Below, one piece after another: positions 44,763-54,142 of a stretch of 64,000 nucleotides of DNA. The stretch covers positions 1-64,000 of the forward strand of contig CAYIYM010000002.1 in NCBI GenBank assembly GCA_964367685.1, in the 5' to 3' direction. A program made the position numbers and the translations under genes. The notes below the pieces were generated by a model that did no database searches, was not told the DNA's origin, and saw only the letters and a program-made list of their open reading frames with translations. Position 1 is the stretch's first letter; every line of letters starts with the position of its first letter. The stretch comes from CAUPWF01 sp964367685 (GTDB lineage: Bacteria > Bacillota > Clostridia > Lachnospirales > Lachnospiraceae).

Positions 44763-45807
44763 GATATCAATATTCGGAGAAAGTCACGGAGAAGCAATTG
44801 GTATTATTTTAGGTAATTTACCTAGTGGAATAGTACTTGATTGGAACAAAATAAATTGGGAAATGAAGCGAAGAGCTCCAGGACAATCAACCATATCTAC
44901 TGCAAGAAACGAAGCAGATCAGGTAGAAGTGATGAGTGGATTGTTAAATAACACCACAACAGGTGCGCCGCTTATGGCAATGATTAAGAATCAAGATAAA
45001 CGATCCAGAGATTATAGTATTCTTGAATCCCATATGAGGCCAGGGCATAGTGATTATCCAGCCTATATAAAATATCATGGATTTCATGATGTGAGAGGTG
45101 GTGGACATTTCTCGGGTAGATTGACAGCACCAATTGTATTCGCAGGAGCGGTTGCTAAGCAAATACTAGAGCAAAAAGGAGTGAAAATTTTTGCACATAT
45201 ATTAAGTATTCAAGAATTACAAGACCAGTCCTTTGACGTGGAGATTTCAGAATCTGCCCAAAATCAATTATTAGAACAACAATACCCAGTGCTAGACCAA
45301 ACAATTTATCCCCAAATGGTTGAACGTATCGAAGAAGCCAAAGCAAAACAAGATTCAGTGGGTGGGAGAATTGAATGTGCAATCACAGGTGTTCCAGCAG
45401 GAGTTGGGGAACCTTTCTTTGACTCTATAGAATCTCATTTAGCACAATTGTTATTTTCGATTCCAGCGGTTAAAGGTGTAGAATTTGGAAGTGAAAATAT
45501 CGATTTGATGTGGGGAAGTAAGGCGAATGATGCGTATATGTACAAAGGAGATCAAGTTGTTACAACGACCAACCATAATGGTGGAATATTAGGTGGAATC
45601 AGCAATGGGATGCCGATTTTATTTCGAACAACTATAAAGCCTACACCGTCCATCTCCAGAGAGCAACAGACTGTAAATGTGAAAGAGCAAAAAGATACAA
45701 CATTGAAAGTGGAAGGAAGACATGATCCATGTATCGTGCCAAGAGCAGTGGTAGTTGTGGAAGCTATGGCAGCCCTTTGTATGTTGGATTATATGAGGTA
45801 TTTATGA
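44734..45807 (+). CDS. aroC: Chorismate synthase
   Basis: FMN-dependent last step of the shikimate pathway. The 357 residues carry the signatures FGESHGEAIGI near the start, RPGHSDYPAYIKY, DVRGGGHFSGRLTAP and the C-terminal RHDPCIVPRAVVVVEAM. The start ATG at 44734 is supported by the typical first residues SGTWKNQIEISIFGESHG and by AGGAG upstream, so the 29-base overlap with aroA is real. It ends in an ATGA overlap with pheA. Confidence 0.96.
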   Translation: MSGTWKNQIEISIFGESHGEAIGIILGNLPSGIVLDWNKINWEMKRRAPGQSTISTARNEADQVEVMSGLLNNTTTGAPLMAMIKNQDKRSRDYSILESHMRPGHSDYPAYIKYHGFHDVRGGGHFSGRLTAPIVFAGAVAKQILEQKGVKIFAHILSIQELQDQSFDVEISESAQNQLLEQQYPVLDQTIYPQMVERIEEAKAKQDSVGGRIECAITGVPAGVGEPFFDSIESHLAQLLFSIPAVKGVEFGSENIDLMWGSKANDAYMYKGDQVVTTTNHNGGILGGISNGMPILFRTTIKPTPSISREQQTVNVKEQKDTTLKVEGRHDPCIVPRAVVVVEAMAALCMLDYMRYL

Positions 45808-46922
45808 AAACATTAGATGAATGTAGAGTGGAAATTGATTCAATAGACAAGAAAATAGCGAAGTTATTTGAAGAACGCATGGAAATTGCCCAATCTGTCG
45901 TAGAATATAAATTGGCCAATGAAATGGAAATTTTCCAGCAAGACCGTGAGCGAATAGTACTAGAGAAAAATTCATCTAGAATAGAAAACCCTAAGTTACA
46001 ATCTTATGCGATGGTATTTTTTCAAGATCTTATGGATGTATCAAAGGCTTATCAAACCACCTTTTTACCACAAAATGAAAAGATTAATCTTGTACCATCA
46101 AAAGAAAATCCTAAAATAGGTTATCAAGGAGTTGAGGGTGCCTTTGGATTTAAAGCAATGAGAACTTACTTTCAAACAGAGAAAGCTTCTTCCTACGCAA
46201 CCTTTGAGAGTGTTTTTTCTGCTTTAGAAAATCAGGAAATTGATTATGGAGTACTACCGCTTGAGAATTCAAATACAGGATCGATTAATGATAACTACGA
46301 TTTACTTCGCGCCTATAACTATGCAATAGTGGGCGAAGTTGCAATACCAATTACGCACCATCTATTGGGAGTAAAGGGAAGTACAATTGATCAAATAAAA
46401 GAAGTATATTCTCATCCTCAAGGGCTGATGCAATGTGCAGAATTTTTGAAAAAATATAAGAATATAGAGCAAAAGCAATTTAGTAACACAGCGGCAGCAG
46501 CGAAGCTAGTAAGTGAACGAAATGACAAAACACTAGCGGCAATTGCTTCCTCTGAAGCGGCGGAATTGTATCACTTAGAAGTGTTAAGTGAAGATATTCA
46601 AACAGATGTCCATAATCATACACGTTTTATAGTAGTAGGGCGGAAGTTAGAACAGATTAAATCAGCAGATCGAATCAGTGTTGTTTGTTCATTGAATCAT
46701 AAACCGGGAGCATTATGTAGCATTTTGAAATCTATGCAAAATTATGCGTTGAATTTGACGAAAATTGAGTCTAGACCAATTATGGGAGCTGACTGGAAAT
46801 ATTACTTTTACATTGATTTTGAAGGGAATCTTGAGGAAGAGCGAGTACAGATAGCACTACAGGAAATGAAGGCATATTGCGAGACCTTAGAAATTATTGG
46901 GAATTATAAGAGTGTAGATTAG
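45804..46922 (+). CDS. pheA: Bifunctional chorismate mutase-prephenate dehydratase (P-protein)
   Basis: Takes chorismate to phenylpyruvate. The 372 residues comprise an AroQ-type chorismate mutase (about 1-85, DECRVEIDSIDKKIAKLFEER), a prephenate dehydratase domain (about 105-280, IGYQGVEGAFGFKAM...NHTRFIVVG) and an ACT domain (about 292-372) with the phenylalanine-binding ESRP motif (KIESRPIMGADW). The start is the ATG in the ATGA overlap with aroC; the longer in-frame start at 45729 lies inside aroC without a ribosome binding site. Phenylalanine probably inhibits the enzyme through the ACT domain and also controls the operon through the T-box. Confidence 0.96.
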   Translation: MKTLDECRVEIDSIDKKIAKLFEERMEIAQSVVEYKLANEMEIFQQDRERIVLEKNSSRIENPKLQSYAMVFFQDLMDVSKAYQTTFLPQNEKINLVPSKENPKIGYQGVEGAFGFKAMRTYFQTEKASSYATFESVFSALENQEIDYGVLPLENSNTGSINDNYDLLRAYNYAIVGEVAIPITHHLLGVKGSTIDQIKEVYSHPQGLMQCAEFLKKYKNIEQKQFSNTAAAAKLVSERNDKTLAAIASSEAAELYHLEVLSEDIQTDVHNHTRFIVVGRKLEQIKSADRISVVCSLNHKPGALCSILKSMQNYALNLTKIESRPIMGADWKYYFYIDFEGNLEEERVQIALQEMKAYCETLEIIGNYKSVD

Positions 46923-46938
46923 AAAGATAGCAAATAAA

Positions 46939-46965
46939 GATAAAAGATAAAAGATAAAAGATAAA
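46939..46965 (+). repeat. 7-bp tandem repeat after pheA
   Basis: GATAAAA repeated almost four times between the pheA stop and its terminator. Not coding. Confidence 0.85.
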
Positions 46966-46970
46966 TCCAA

Positions 46971-47008
46971 AAAACAGTGTCTCAAACATGAATTTGAGAC
47001 ACTGTTTT
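46971..47008. terminator. Bidirectional terminator between pheA and the P-loop gene
   Basis: AAAACAGTGTCTCAAA / TTTGAGACACTGTTTT, a perfect 16-bp stem with loop CATGAA, A-rich on the left and T-rich on the right. It ends the aroF-pheA operon and lies 20 bases from the stop of the converging minus-strand gene. Confidence 0.92.
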
Positions 47009-47028
47009 CTTATATGGAAGGGTATCAT

Positions 47029-47445
47029 TTAATTTAAAATTGTACAACCTTCTAGATTATTCAACACTTCTTTCTCAACACTGCAGCTTACGAAGAAGTC
47101 GATATTTTCATTTTCAGATATTGCTTTAATACGTGCGATAAATCCTGGGAGGTCATCGGCTGCAACATTTCCTAATTTCAATAGTCCATCAATATAAATA
47201 GCTTCAATATCATGGTTTCCACTTAGCATACCATATAAAAATCCTATGTATTCATCTACATTAGCGATGCACTTGTATTCTTTCATCACTACTACTCGAA
47301 TAGAAAGATCTAAATTCTGTGTTTCACTGCTGCTATTCTTGATAAATACTACATTTCCATCAATTTCCTTTGCCATTTTGTTAGCTAAATCAAACATTTC
47401 TTGTGTTTTCCCACTACCTTTTGGTCCAATTAATAAATTCACCAT
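47029..47445 (-). CDS. Small P-loop ATPase-like protein of unknown function
   Basis: A 138-residue protein. Walker A is IGPKGSGKT (about 6-14), and a Walker B-like strand AIYIDGLLKLG lies at about 79-89. Strands such as NVVFIKN, DLSIRVVVM and DFFVSCSVEKEVL fit a compact RecA/kinase-like fold. No other motif identifies a function. GGAGAG precedes the ATG on the minus strand. It is a single-gene unit between two terminated operons. Confidence 0.75.
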   Translation of the reverse strand: MVNLLIGPKGSGKTQEMFDLANKMAKEIDGNVVFIKNSSSETQNLDLSIRVVVMKEYKCIANVDEYIGFLYGMLSGNHDIEAIYIDGLLKLGNVAADDLPGFIARIKAISENENIDFFVSCSVEKEVLNNLEGCTILN

Positions 47446-47500
47446 AGCTAATCTCTCCTTTTCCTTTTAATGATAGAGTGTATTACCATTTGATGAATTT

Positions 47501-47529
47501 ATTATACACCTAACTCAAGTTTTTAACAA
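47501..47529 (-). promoter_or_regulatory. Promoter of the P-loop gene
   Basis: On the minus strand TTGTTA (47529-47524), 17 bases, TATAAT (47506-47501). Confidence 0.65.
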
Positions 47530-47683
47530 TAGAATTAACAAAAAATAGAAGGAAAATATTGTATTTATTAGAAAAATATATTGAAAAACTACGATTTGAA
47601 TAAAAATTATAATTTTACGAATAGTAGAAAGAAAATAGAGGGAAACTTTCCAATTTGATTGATGAAAATCTAGGGGGAAACAT

Positions 47684-47712
47684 TTGAATTATAGGCACTA
47701 ATATGCTAAAAT
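47684..47712 (+). promoter_or_regulatory. Promoter of leuS
   Basis: TTGAAT (47684-47689), 17 bases, TAAAAT (47707-47712), 72 bases before leuS. The leader is too short for a T-box, unlike many Firmicutes leuS genes. The rest of the 47446-47784 interval is AT-rich and empty. Confidence 0.6.
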
Positions 47713-47784
47713 ATTAAACAGTATGTGATAAAATAAAAACAACTTATAGTGCAAAGCATTAGGTCAAATATAGGAGGATATGTA

Positions 47785-50214
47785 ATGGCAACGTTATACA
47801 ATCATAAAGCTGTCGAGCAGAAGTGGACAGATAATTGGAAAGAAAATCCTGTAAATACGAAAGTAGATGCAGAAGGAAATAAAAAGGATAAATACTACTG
47901 TTTAGATATGTTTCCATATCCATCAGGGAATGGTCTCCACGTAGGGCATTGGAGAGGTTATGTTATTTCAGATGTATGGAGCCGATATAAATTATTGCAA
48001 AATCATTATATTGTTCATCCAATGGGATGGGATGCATTTGGATTACCAGCAGAAAATTATGCAATTAAAATGGGTGTTCATCCAGCGAAATCAACTGCCG
48101 AGAATGTATCTAATATTAAACGCCAAATTGATGATATTGCTGCACTTTATGATTGGGATATGGAAGTAAATACAACAGATCCTGAATTCTATAAGTGGAC
48201 TCAGTGGATTTTTGTGAAAATGTTTAAAGAAGGGTTAGCTTACGAAAAAGAATTTCCAATCAACTGGTGCCCAGATTGTAAAACAGGTCTTGCAAATGAA
48301 GAAGTTGTGAATGGAGCTTGTGAGCGTTGTGGAACAGAAGTAACGAAGAAGAACTTACGTCAATGGATGCTAAAAATCACTGCATATGCAGACCGATTAC
48401 TAGATGACCTTGATAAATTAGAGTGGCCTGAAAAGGTTAAAAAAATGCAAGCTGATTGGATTGGAAAGAGCTATGGAGCAGAAGTAGATTTCCAAGTACA
48501 AGATAGAGAAGATAAATTAAGAGTTTATACAACAAGACCAGATACTTTGTTTGGAGCAACATTTATGGTACTTGCACCAGAACATAGCCTAGCAAAAGAA
48601 TTGGCGAATGACGAAACAAGAGAAGCAGTAGAAGACTATATATTCCAATCTTCTATGAGATCTTCAGTAGATCGACTACAAGGAAAAGAAAAAACAGGTG
48701 TATTTACTGGAAGTTATGCAGTGAATCCAATGACAGGACAACCAGTACCAATTTGGTTATCTGACTATGTATTAGCAGATTATGGTACAGGAGCAATCAT
48801 GTGTGTACCTGCCCATGACGATAGAGACTTTGAATTTGCAACAAAATTTGAAATACCAATTCTTCAAGTAATTGCCAAAGATGGAATTGCATTAGAAGAA
48901 ATGACAGAAGCATATACAGAAGCTGCTGGAATTATGGTGAATTCAGGAGAATGGAACGGTATGGAGTCATCTGTTCTTAAGAAAGAAGCACCTCAGATGA
49001 TTGAAGAAAAAGGAATTGGAAAGGCTACTGTTAACTTTAAGTTACGTGACTGGGTGTTCTCTCGTCAAAGATATTGGGGTGAACCTATTCCGATTATTCA
49101 TTGCCCAGATTGTGGAAATGTACCAGTTCCAGAAGAACAACTACCATTAACACTTCCAGATGTTGAAACATATGAACCAACAGGAACAGGAGAGTCACCA
49201 CTTGCAGGAATTGAAGAGTGGGTAAATACTACATGCCCAGTTTGTGGAAAAGCATCAAAACGTGAAACAAATACAATGCCTCAATGGGCTGGATCTTCGT
49301 GGTATTTCCTACGTTATGTAGATAATAAAAATACAGAGCAATTGGTATCACCTGAAGTTGCAAAAGAAATGTTACCAGTAGATATGTATATTGGTGGTGT
49401 TGAGCATGCAGTTCTTCACTTATTGTATTCTAGATTCTATACAAAGTTCCTAAACGATATTGGGGTGGTTGATTTTGATGAGCCATTTACAAAACTATTT
49501 AATCAAGGAATGATTACAGGTAAAAATGGAATCAAAATGAGTAAGTCAAAAGGTAACGTAGTATCACCAGATGATTTAGTTCGTGATTATGGACGTGATT
49601 CACTAAGAATGTATGAATTATTTGTTGGACCGCCAGAGCTAGATGCAGAGTGGGATGATAGAGGAATTGATGGAATTTACCGCTTCTTAAAGAGAGTGTG
49701 GACACTTGTTCACGAATCTGCTGAAGCAAATGTAGAACCAACAAAAGAAATGATTAAGATTCGAAACAAGATGGTTCGAGATATTACGAATCGTTTAGAG
49801 AACTTTAGTTTAAATACTGTTATTTCTGGATTTATGGAATACAACAATATGATGATTGACCTAGCTAAGAAAACAGGTGGTATTGATAAAGAAACGCTGA
49901 AAACACTTGCAGTATTACTATCTCCATTTGCACCACATATGGGAGAAGAGTTATGGCAAGTACTAGGTGGAGAAGGAAGTGTATTTACTGCTGGATGGCC
50001 AACATATGAAGAAGCACTAACAAAAGATGACGAAATCGAAATTGCAGTGCAAATTAATGGAAAAACAAGAGCAACAGTAACTGTTCCAGCTGATGTAAGT
50101 AAAGAAGATGCAATTACAGCAGGAAAAGAAGTAATTGCAGATAAATTAACAGGAACAATTGTAAAAGAAATTTATGTACCTGGAAGAATTATCAATATTG
50201 TACAGAAACCTTAA
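47785..50214 (+). CDS. leuS: Leucyl-tRNA synthetase
   Basis: Class I synthetase, 809 residues. HIGH is HVGH (52-55) in FPYPSGNGLHVGHWRGY and KMSKS is at 584-588. Between them lie a zinc-type cysteine pair (WCPDCKTGLANEEV...CERCG) and the CP1 editing domain with TTRPDTLFGATF and the AHDDRDFEFA aspartates. The start at 47785 follows TAGGAGG; the earlier in-frame ATG at 47749 is upstream of that site. Single-gene unit with its own terminator. Confidence 0.98.
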   Translation: MATLYNHKAVEQKWTDNWKENPVNTKVDAEGNKKDKYYCLDMFPYPSGNGLHVGHWRGYVISDVWSRYKLLQNHYIVHPMGWDAFGLPAENYAIKMGVHPAKSTAENVSNIKRQIDDIAALYDWDMEVNTTDPEFYKWTQWIFVKMFKEGLAYEKEFPINWCPDCKTGLANEEVVNGACERCGTEVTKKNLRQWMLKITAYADRLLDDLDKLEWPEKVKKMQADWIGKSYGAEVDFQVQDREDKLRVYTTRPDTLFGATFMVLAPEHSLAKELANDETREAVEDYIFQSSMRSSVDRLQGKEKTGVFTGSYAVNPMTGQPVPIWLSDYVLADYGTGAIMCVPAHDDRDFEFATKFEIPILQVIAKDGIALEEMTEAYTEAAGIMVNSGEWNGMESSVLKKEAPQMIEEKGIGKATVNFKLRDWVFSRQRYWGEPIPIIHCPDCGNVPVPEEQLPLTLPDVETYEPTGTGESPLAGIEEWVNTTCPVCGKASKRETNTMPQWAGSSWYFLRYVDNKNTEQLVSPEVAKEMLPVDMYIGGVEHAVLHLLYSRFYTKFLNDIGVVDFDEPFTKLFNQGMITGKNGIKMSKSKGNVVSPDDLVRDYGRDSLRMYELFVGPPELDAEWDDRGIDGIYRFLKRVWTLVHESAEANVEPTKEMIKIRNKMVRDITNRLENFSLNTVISGFMEYNNMMIDLAKKTGGIDKETLKTLAVLLSPFAPHMGEELWQVLGGEGSVFTAGWPTYEEALTKDDEIEIAVQINGKTRATVTVPADVSKEDAITAGKEVIADKLTGTIVKEIYVPGRIINIVQKP

Positions 50215-50225
50215 AATATAATTTG

Positions 50226-50262
50226 AGGGAAGTTCCCTTTATGATAGGGAACTTCCCTTTTT
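50226..50262 (+). terminator. Terminator of leuS
   Basis: AGGGAAGTTCCCT / AGGGAACTTCCCT stem with loop TTATGAT, followed by TTTT. Confidence 0.88.
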
Positions 50263-50302
50263 AAATTAATCAATACGCTAACAAGAAAAGTGAGGAAATA
50301 AA

Positions 50303-51859
50303 ATGAATAAATGTCCGTCGAGTATTTTTAATGATGTAATAGGACCTGTTATGCGAGGACCATCAAGTTCTCATGTTGCGGCAGCAGCAAGGATTGGTAG
50401 ATTAATTCGTATGGGTGCTAATCAAGACTTAGTTAAAGTGATTGTAGAATTCGATGTGAATGGTTCTTTAGCAGAAAGTTATGACGGTCATGGATCGGAT
50501 ATAGGCTTAGTAAGTGGATTACTTGGCATGGAGTTAACAGATGAGCGCGTGGGAGATGCACTCTTAATTGCAGAAGAATCAAATTTAGATGTCAAATTTG
50601 AAATATTAGACTATGGCGCAGTACATCCAAATAATTACAGAATATGTGCAATTTCATCAACAGGAGTAAGTCATATATGGGAGGCGATTTCAGTTGGTGG
50701 AGGTATGATAGAAGTAGAGCAGATGGACGGCTTCCCAGTTTCTATGTGTGGAGATTATTATGAGTTGTGTGTCAAGACGAATGCATGTAATAAAGCAGTA
50801 GTAGAGAAGAAAATAAAAGAAGCCATACTTCAATTTGAATACTTTATAGAAGAAACGAAAGATGATCAAATATTATTTAATATAAAGACAACGTATCAGA
50901 TTTCAGATGATATAGTTGAGCAGCTAATTAGCATGGAAGAAGCGTGGGATGTTATGGTATTAGAACCTATTATTCCAACGATGTCGAGTGCAAATTGCAT
51001 TGTTCCATTCCGTACAGCAGAAGAGTTACTAAAATATGCTCAACATTCCGAGAAAAGTATGTGGGAGATGGCGGTTCTGTATGAAAGTATGAGAGGTGGT
51101 ATGACACAACAAGAAGCATATCAGAATATGTATCGACTCGCAGGCATTATGCTAAATTGCGTTCAAGAAGGATTGAATGGAACGGAATATAGTGATAGAA
51201 TATTAGGATCACAATCTCATTTGATAGAAAAACATAGTATACTACCATCCACATTATTGACGAAAATTATTCGTAATATTACAGCAATTATGGAAGTGAA
51301 GAGTTCTATGGGGGTTATTATCGCAGCACCTACAGCAGGATCTTGCGGATGTCTTCCAGGAACTTTAACAGGGTTATGTGAGGTGTTAGAAGAAGATCAA
51401 GATACGTTGACAAAGGGATTGTTAGCAGCAGGACTTGTAGGAGTTTTTGTGTCAGAGCAAGCAACATTTGCAGCAGAAGTAGCGGGCTGTCAGGCTGAAT
51501 GTGGTGTTGGATCTGCAATGGCTGCAGCTGGAATTACACAAATTTTAGGCGGTGATATAGAAGCATGTGTAGATGCAGCATCTATAGCAATGCAAAATAT
51601 CACAGGGCTAGTTTGTGATCCTGTAGCAAATAGAGTGGAAGTTCCCTGTCTAGGTAAAAATATCATGGGAGGATCTAATGCATTATCAAGCGCGCAAATG
51701 ATATTGGCAGGGTACGACAAGGTAATTCCCCTAGATGAAACGATCCTAGCCATGTATGAGATCGGGCAAATGCTTCCGATTGAACTTCGTTGTACATTAG
51801 GGGGACTTGGAAAAACGAAAACGTCCATGAAGATACGTAAAGAGTTAGAAGGCAGATAA
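50303..51859 (+). CDS. sdaA: L-serine ammonia-lyase, Fe-S dependent, single chain
   Basis: Converts L-serine to pyruvate and ammonia with a 4Fe-4S cluster. The 518 residues join what is two subunits in Bacillus and many clostridia. The beta part (about 1-220) has GPVMRGPSSSHVAAAARIGR and a substrate-sensing domain; the alpha part (about 225-518) has SSMGVIIAAPTAGSCGCLPG. Cluster cysteines are seen in AGSCG, VAGCQAEC and LRCTLGG. GAGGAAA precedes the ATG. The dehydratase is oxygen-sensitive, consistent with an anaerobe. Confidence 0.93.
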   Translation: MNKCPSSIFNDVIGPVMRGPSSSHVAAAARIGRLIRMGANQDLVKVIVEFDVNGSLAESYDGHGSDIGLVSGLLGMELTDERVGDALLIAEESNLDVKFEILDYGAVHPNNYRICAISSTGVSHIWEAISVGGGMIEVEQMDGFPVSMCGDYYELCVKTNACNKAVVEKKIKEAILQFEYFIEETKDDQILFNIKTTYQISDDIVEQLISMEEAWDVMVLEPIIPTMSSANCIVPFRTAEELLKYAQHSEKSMWEMAVLYESMRGGMTQQEAYQNMYRLAGIMLNCVQEGLNGTEYSDRILGSQSHLIEKHSILPSTLLTKIIRNITAIMEVKSSMGVIIAAPTAGSCGCLPGTLTGLCEVLEEDQDTLTKGLLAAGLVGVFVSEQATFAAEVAGCQAECGVGSAMAAAGITQILGGDIEACVDAASIAMQNITGLVCDPVANRVEVPCLGKNIMGGSNALSSAQMILAGYDKVIPLDETILAMYEIGQMLPIELRCTLGGLGKTKTSMKIRKELEGR

Positions 51860-51895
51860 ACTAGCACAACAGATAAAGATCTGTGGAGGAAAGTT

Positions 51896-54106
51896 ATGAA
51901 ACCTAAAGTACAGAAGATAAGCAAAAAAGCAATTGTGATGAGTGTAATGACAGCGCTAATATTAATGATAGCGTTACTCCTTCTAGTCAATAAAATCGTT
52001 AATGATGCATTGCATCAGAATATTACAGAAGAAATAAATGAGAAGATTGAACAGCAAAAAGTAATTCTAAATATGGATTATGAAAATAAGCGAAGTAATT
52101 TTGCTATATTAGTTGAATCCATATCAGAAGGAGATTTTAATAGGGAATCAATTTTGCCATACTTAACACTTCAACAAGAGCACCTAGCATTTGAAGAAAT
52201 TTATTTTATAGGAGAAGATGGCAAGGGTAGATCAACGTTGGAGAAAGAAGTTGATTTTCGCAAGGACGAAGTGTTTCATGCGGCACTGAAAAGTCATGAC
52301 ATCACATCTGGGTTAGATGCTGATTCAACTTTGCAAAATGGTGTAATCAATTTAGCAAGTAGTGTTTACATAGATGGCGAGTTAATTGGTGTACTTCTCG
52401 CAGAATATACAGTAGACGAATTACTAGAACAATTGGCAGGAGTTGTAGAAAATGATGGATATGCACTCATCGCTGATATTGAGGGCGTTGAATTATTTAG
52501 TACTAGGGAGAATTTTATTCCCCTTAATCGATTATACGATTCGGATGTTGTGTTCGAAGAAGGAATGTCAGCAGCTAAGATCCAAGAAGATCTCACGAAT
52601 AAGCGTGGTGGAATTGCTGATTTTACAGTCAATAATTTAAACTTAATAGCAGTATATGAGCCTCTAGATTTCAATGATTGGACAATTGTAATGGTTGTAG
52701 ATGAAGACGAAATGGGACAGACTACACGCTTGATAGCAGTTCATGTTACTTGGGGAAGTTTCTTTGTACTCTTAATTGTAATAGGATTTATTTGGTATAT
52801 CTGGGATACAAAGCGACGTGGAATACATTCCTTAGAGAAGGTCGCATATACGGATGAGTTAACAGGCCTGCCTAATTTAGCAAAGCTAAAGCTAACTATG
52901 GAACAGGTATTAAAAGAAAACACGGATAAAAAATATGCAATCATTAAGGTTGATGTAGCTAATTTCAAGGCAATAAACGAAGTGTATAGCTATGAGGTAG
53001 GGAATAAATTGCTTTGTGCCTTTAAAACGATCAGTGATAATGTAAACGAAGGAACATTTACTATAGCACGAATAGGAGTAGATGAATTTATCTTCTTTGC
53101 CGGGAATAATTTCTTAGAGAAGTTGGATGATATGATACAATATTATGAATCCTTTTTTAAGCAAATCATTCCAGAATTAAGTAATCATTATTTACTATTT
53201 AGATATGGGCGTTATTTTATTGAACAAGGTGAAGTGGATATCAATGAAATATTAAATAAAGTAAATATGGCACACACCATGGCCAAATCAAGAAAAGAAA
53301 GTGTAATTTGGAATTATGATGATAGCTTCAAGAAGCAAGTACTAGAGCAAGCAGAAATAGCAAATAAAATGGAAGAGGCACTAAGGAAAGAAGAATTTGT
53401 TGCTTACTTACAACCCAAATTTCGATTAGACGACGACAAGATGATCGGTGCAGAAGCGTTGGTGCGCTGGTTTGAAGAAGATGGAACAGTTATCTTCCCA
53501 AATACTTTTATACCATTGTTTGAATCAAATGGATTCATAGTAGAATTAGATAAATATGTCTTAGCTAGTGTGTGTAGATTATTAAGAAAATGGTTGGACG
53601 AAGGAAGAGAATGCATTCCTATTTCTGTGAATTTCTCTAGAATCCATCTCCTGAATGCAAAATTCGTAAGTGAAATAACAGAGATAGTGGATAAATATAA
53701 TGTCCCACATGAATATATTGAAATTGAATTGACAGAATCCACAATCATTGAACGTGAAGAAGTGCTAGAGAAATTGCTAGAGTCGCTGCATGAGGCAGGC
53801 TTTTCTGTTGCTATTGATGATTTTGGTGCGGGATATTCATCTTTGGGATTGTTGAAAAATATTAAAGTAGATACCTTGAAATTAGATCGTAGTTTCTTTA
53901 TAAATAGCAAGTATGATAATAGAGGAGAATTAGTGATTACAGGTATCATCAAGCTAGCACAAAGTTTAAAATTACATATAGTTGCAGAAGGGATTGAAGA
54001 GAGTTCACAAGTGGACTTTTTGAAATCAGTAAATTGTGAAGTTGTACAAGGATATTTCTATGCGAAGCCGATGTCAATTTCTGAATTTGAAGAAAGATAT
54101 AAATAA
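51896..54106 (+). CDS. Membrane c-di-GMP phosphodiesterase: CACHE sensor, degenerate GGDEF, EAL
   Basis: A 736-residue signalling protein. A helix (about 14-33) and a second helix (about 283-306) flank an external CACHE-like sensor of about 245 residues. A GGDEF domain (about 325-475) follows; its signature reads IGVDEF, with the second glycine replaced, so cyclase activity is doubtful. The EAL domain (about 495-735) keeps all key residues: EALVRW, the asparagine in SVNFSR, ELTES, DDFGAGYSS, KLDRSF and AEGIEE, so it should hydrolyse c-di-GMP. GGAGG precedes the start. It lies 36 bases after sdaA and ends at a bidirectional terminator. Confidence 0.93.
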   Translation: MKPKVQKISKKAIVMSVMTALILMIALLLLVNKIVNDALHQNITEEINEKIEQQKVILNMDYENKRSNFAILVESISEGDFNRESILPYLTLQQEHLAFEEIYFIGEDGKGRSTLEKEVDFRKDEVFHAALKSHDITSGLDADSTLQNGVINLASSVYIDGELIGVLLAEYTVDELLEQLAGVVENDGYALIADIEGVELFSTRENFIPLNRLYDSDVVFEEGMSAAKIQEDLTNKRGGIADFTVNNLNLIAVYEPLDFNDWTIVMVVDEDEMGQTTRLIAVHVTWGSFFVLLIVIGFIWYIWDTKRRGIHSLEKVAYTDELTGLPNLAKLKLTMEQVLKENTDKKYAIIKVDVANFKAINEVYSYEVGNKLLCAFKTISDNVNEGTFTIARIGVDEFIFFAGNNFLEKLDDMIQYYESFFKQIIPELSNHYLLFRYGRYFIEQGEVDINEILNKVNMAHTMAKSRKESVIWNYDDSFKKQVLEQAEIANKMEEALRKEEFVAYLQPKFRLDDDKMIGAEALVRWFEEDGTVIFPNTFIPLFESNGFIVELDKYVLASVCRLLRKWLDEGRECIPISVNFSRIHLLNAKFVSEITEIVDKYNVPHEYIEIELTESTIIEREEVLEKLLESLHEAGFSVAIDDFGAGYSSLGLLKNIKVDTLKLDRSFFINSKYDNRGELVITGIIKLAQSLKLHIVAEGIEESSQVDFLKSVNCEVVQGYFYAKPMSISEFEERYK

Positions 54107-54140
54107 AAAAACTAGAAGCTCATGTGGCTTCTAGTTTTTT
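54105..54140. terminator. Bidirectional terminator between the EAL gene and the UPF0303 gene
   Basis: AAAAAACTAGAAGC / GCTTCTAGTTTTTT stem with loop TCATGTG, A run on one side and T run on the other. Confidence 0.93.
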
Positions 54141-54142
54141 GT

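Noticed and set aside
45729..45803. Upstream extension of pheA
   Set aside because: Lies within aroC in another frame without a ribosome binding site; the ATGA overlap start at 45804 fits the family.
53404..53952. 182-codon minus-strand ORF inside the EAL domain
   Set aside because: Antisense shadow; the plus frame carries all EAL motifs.
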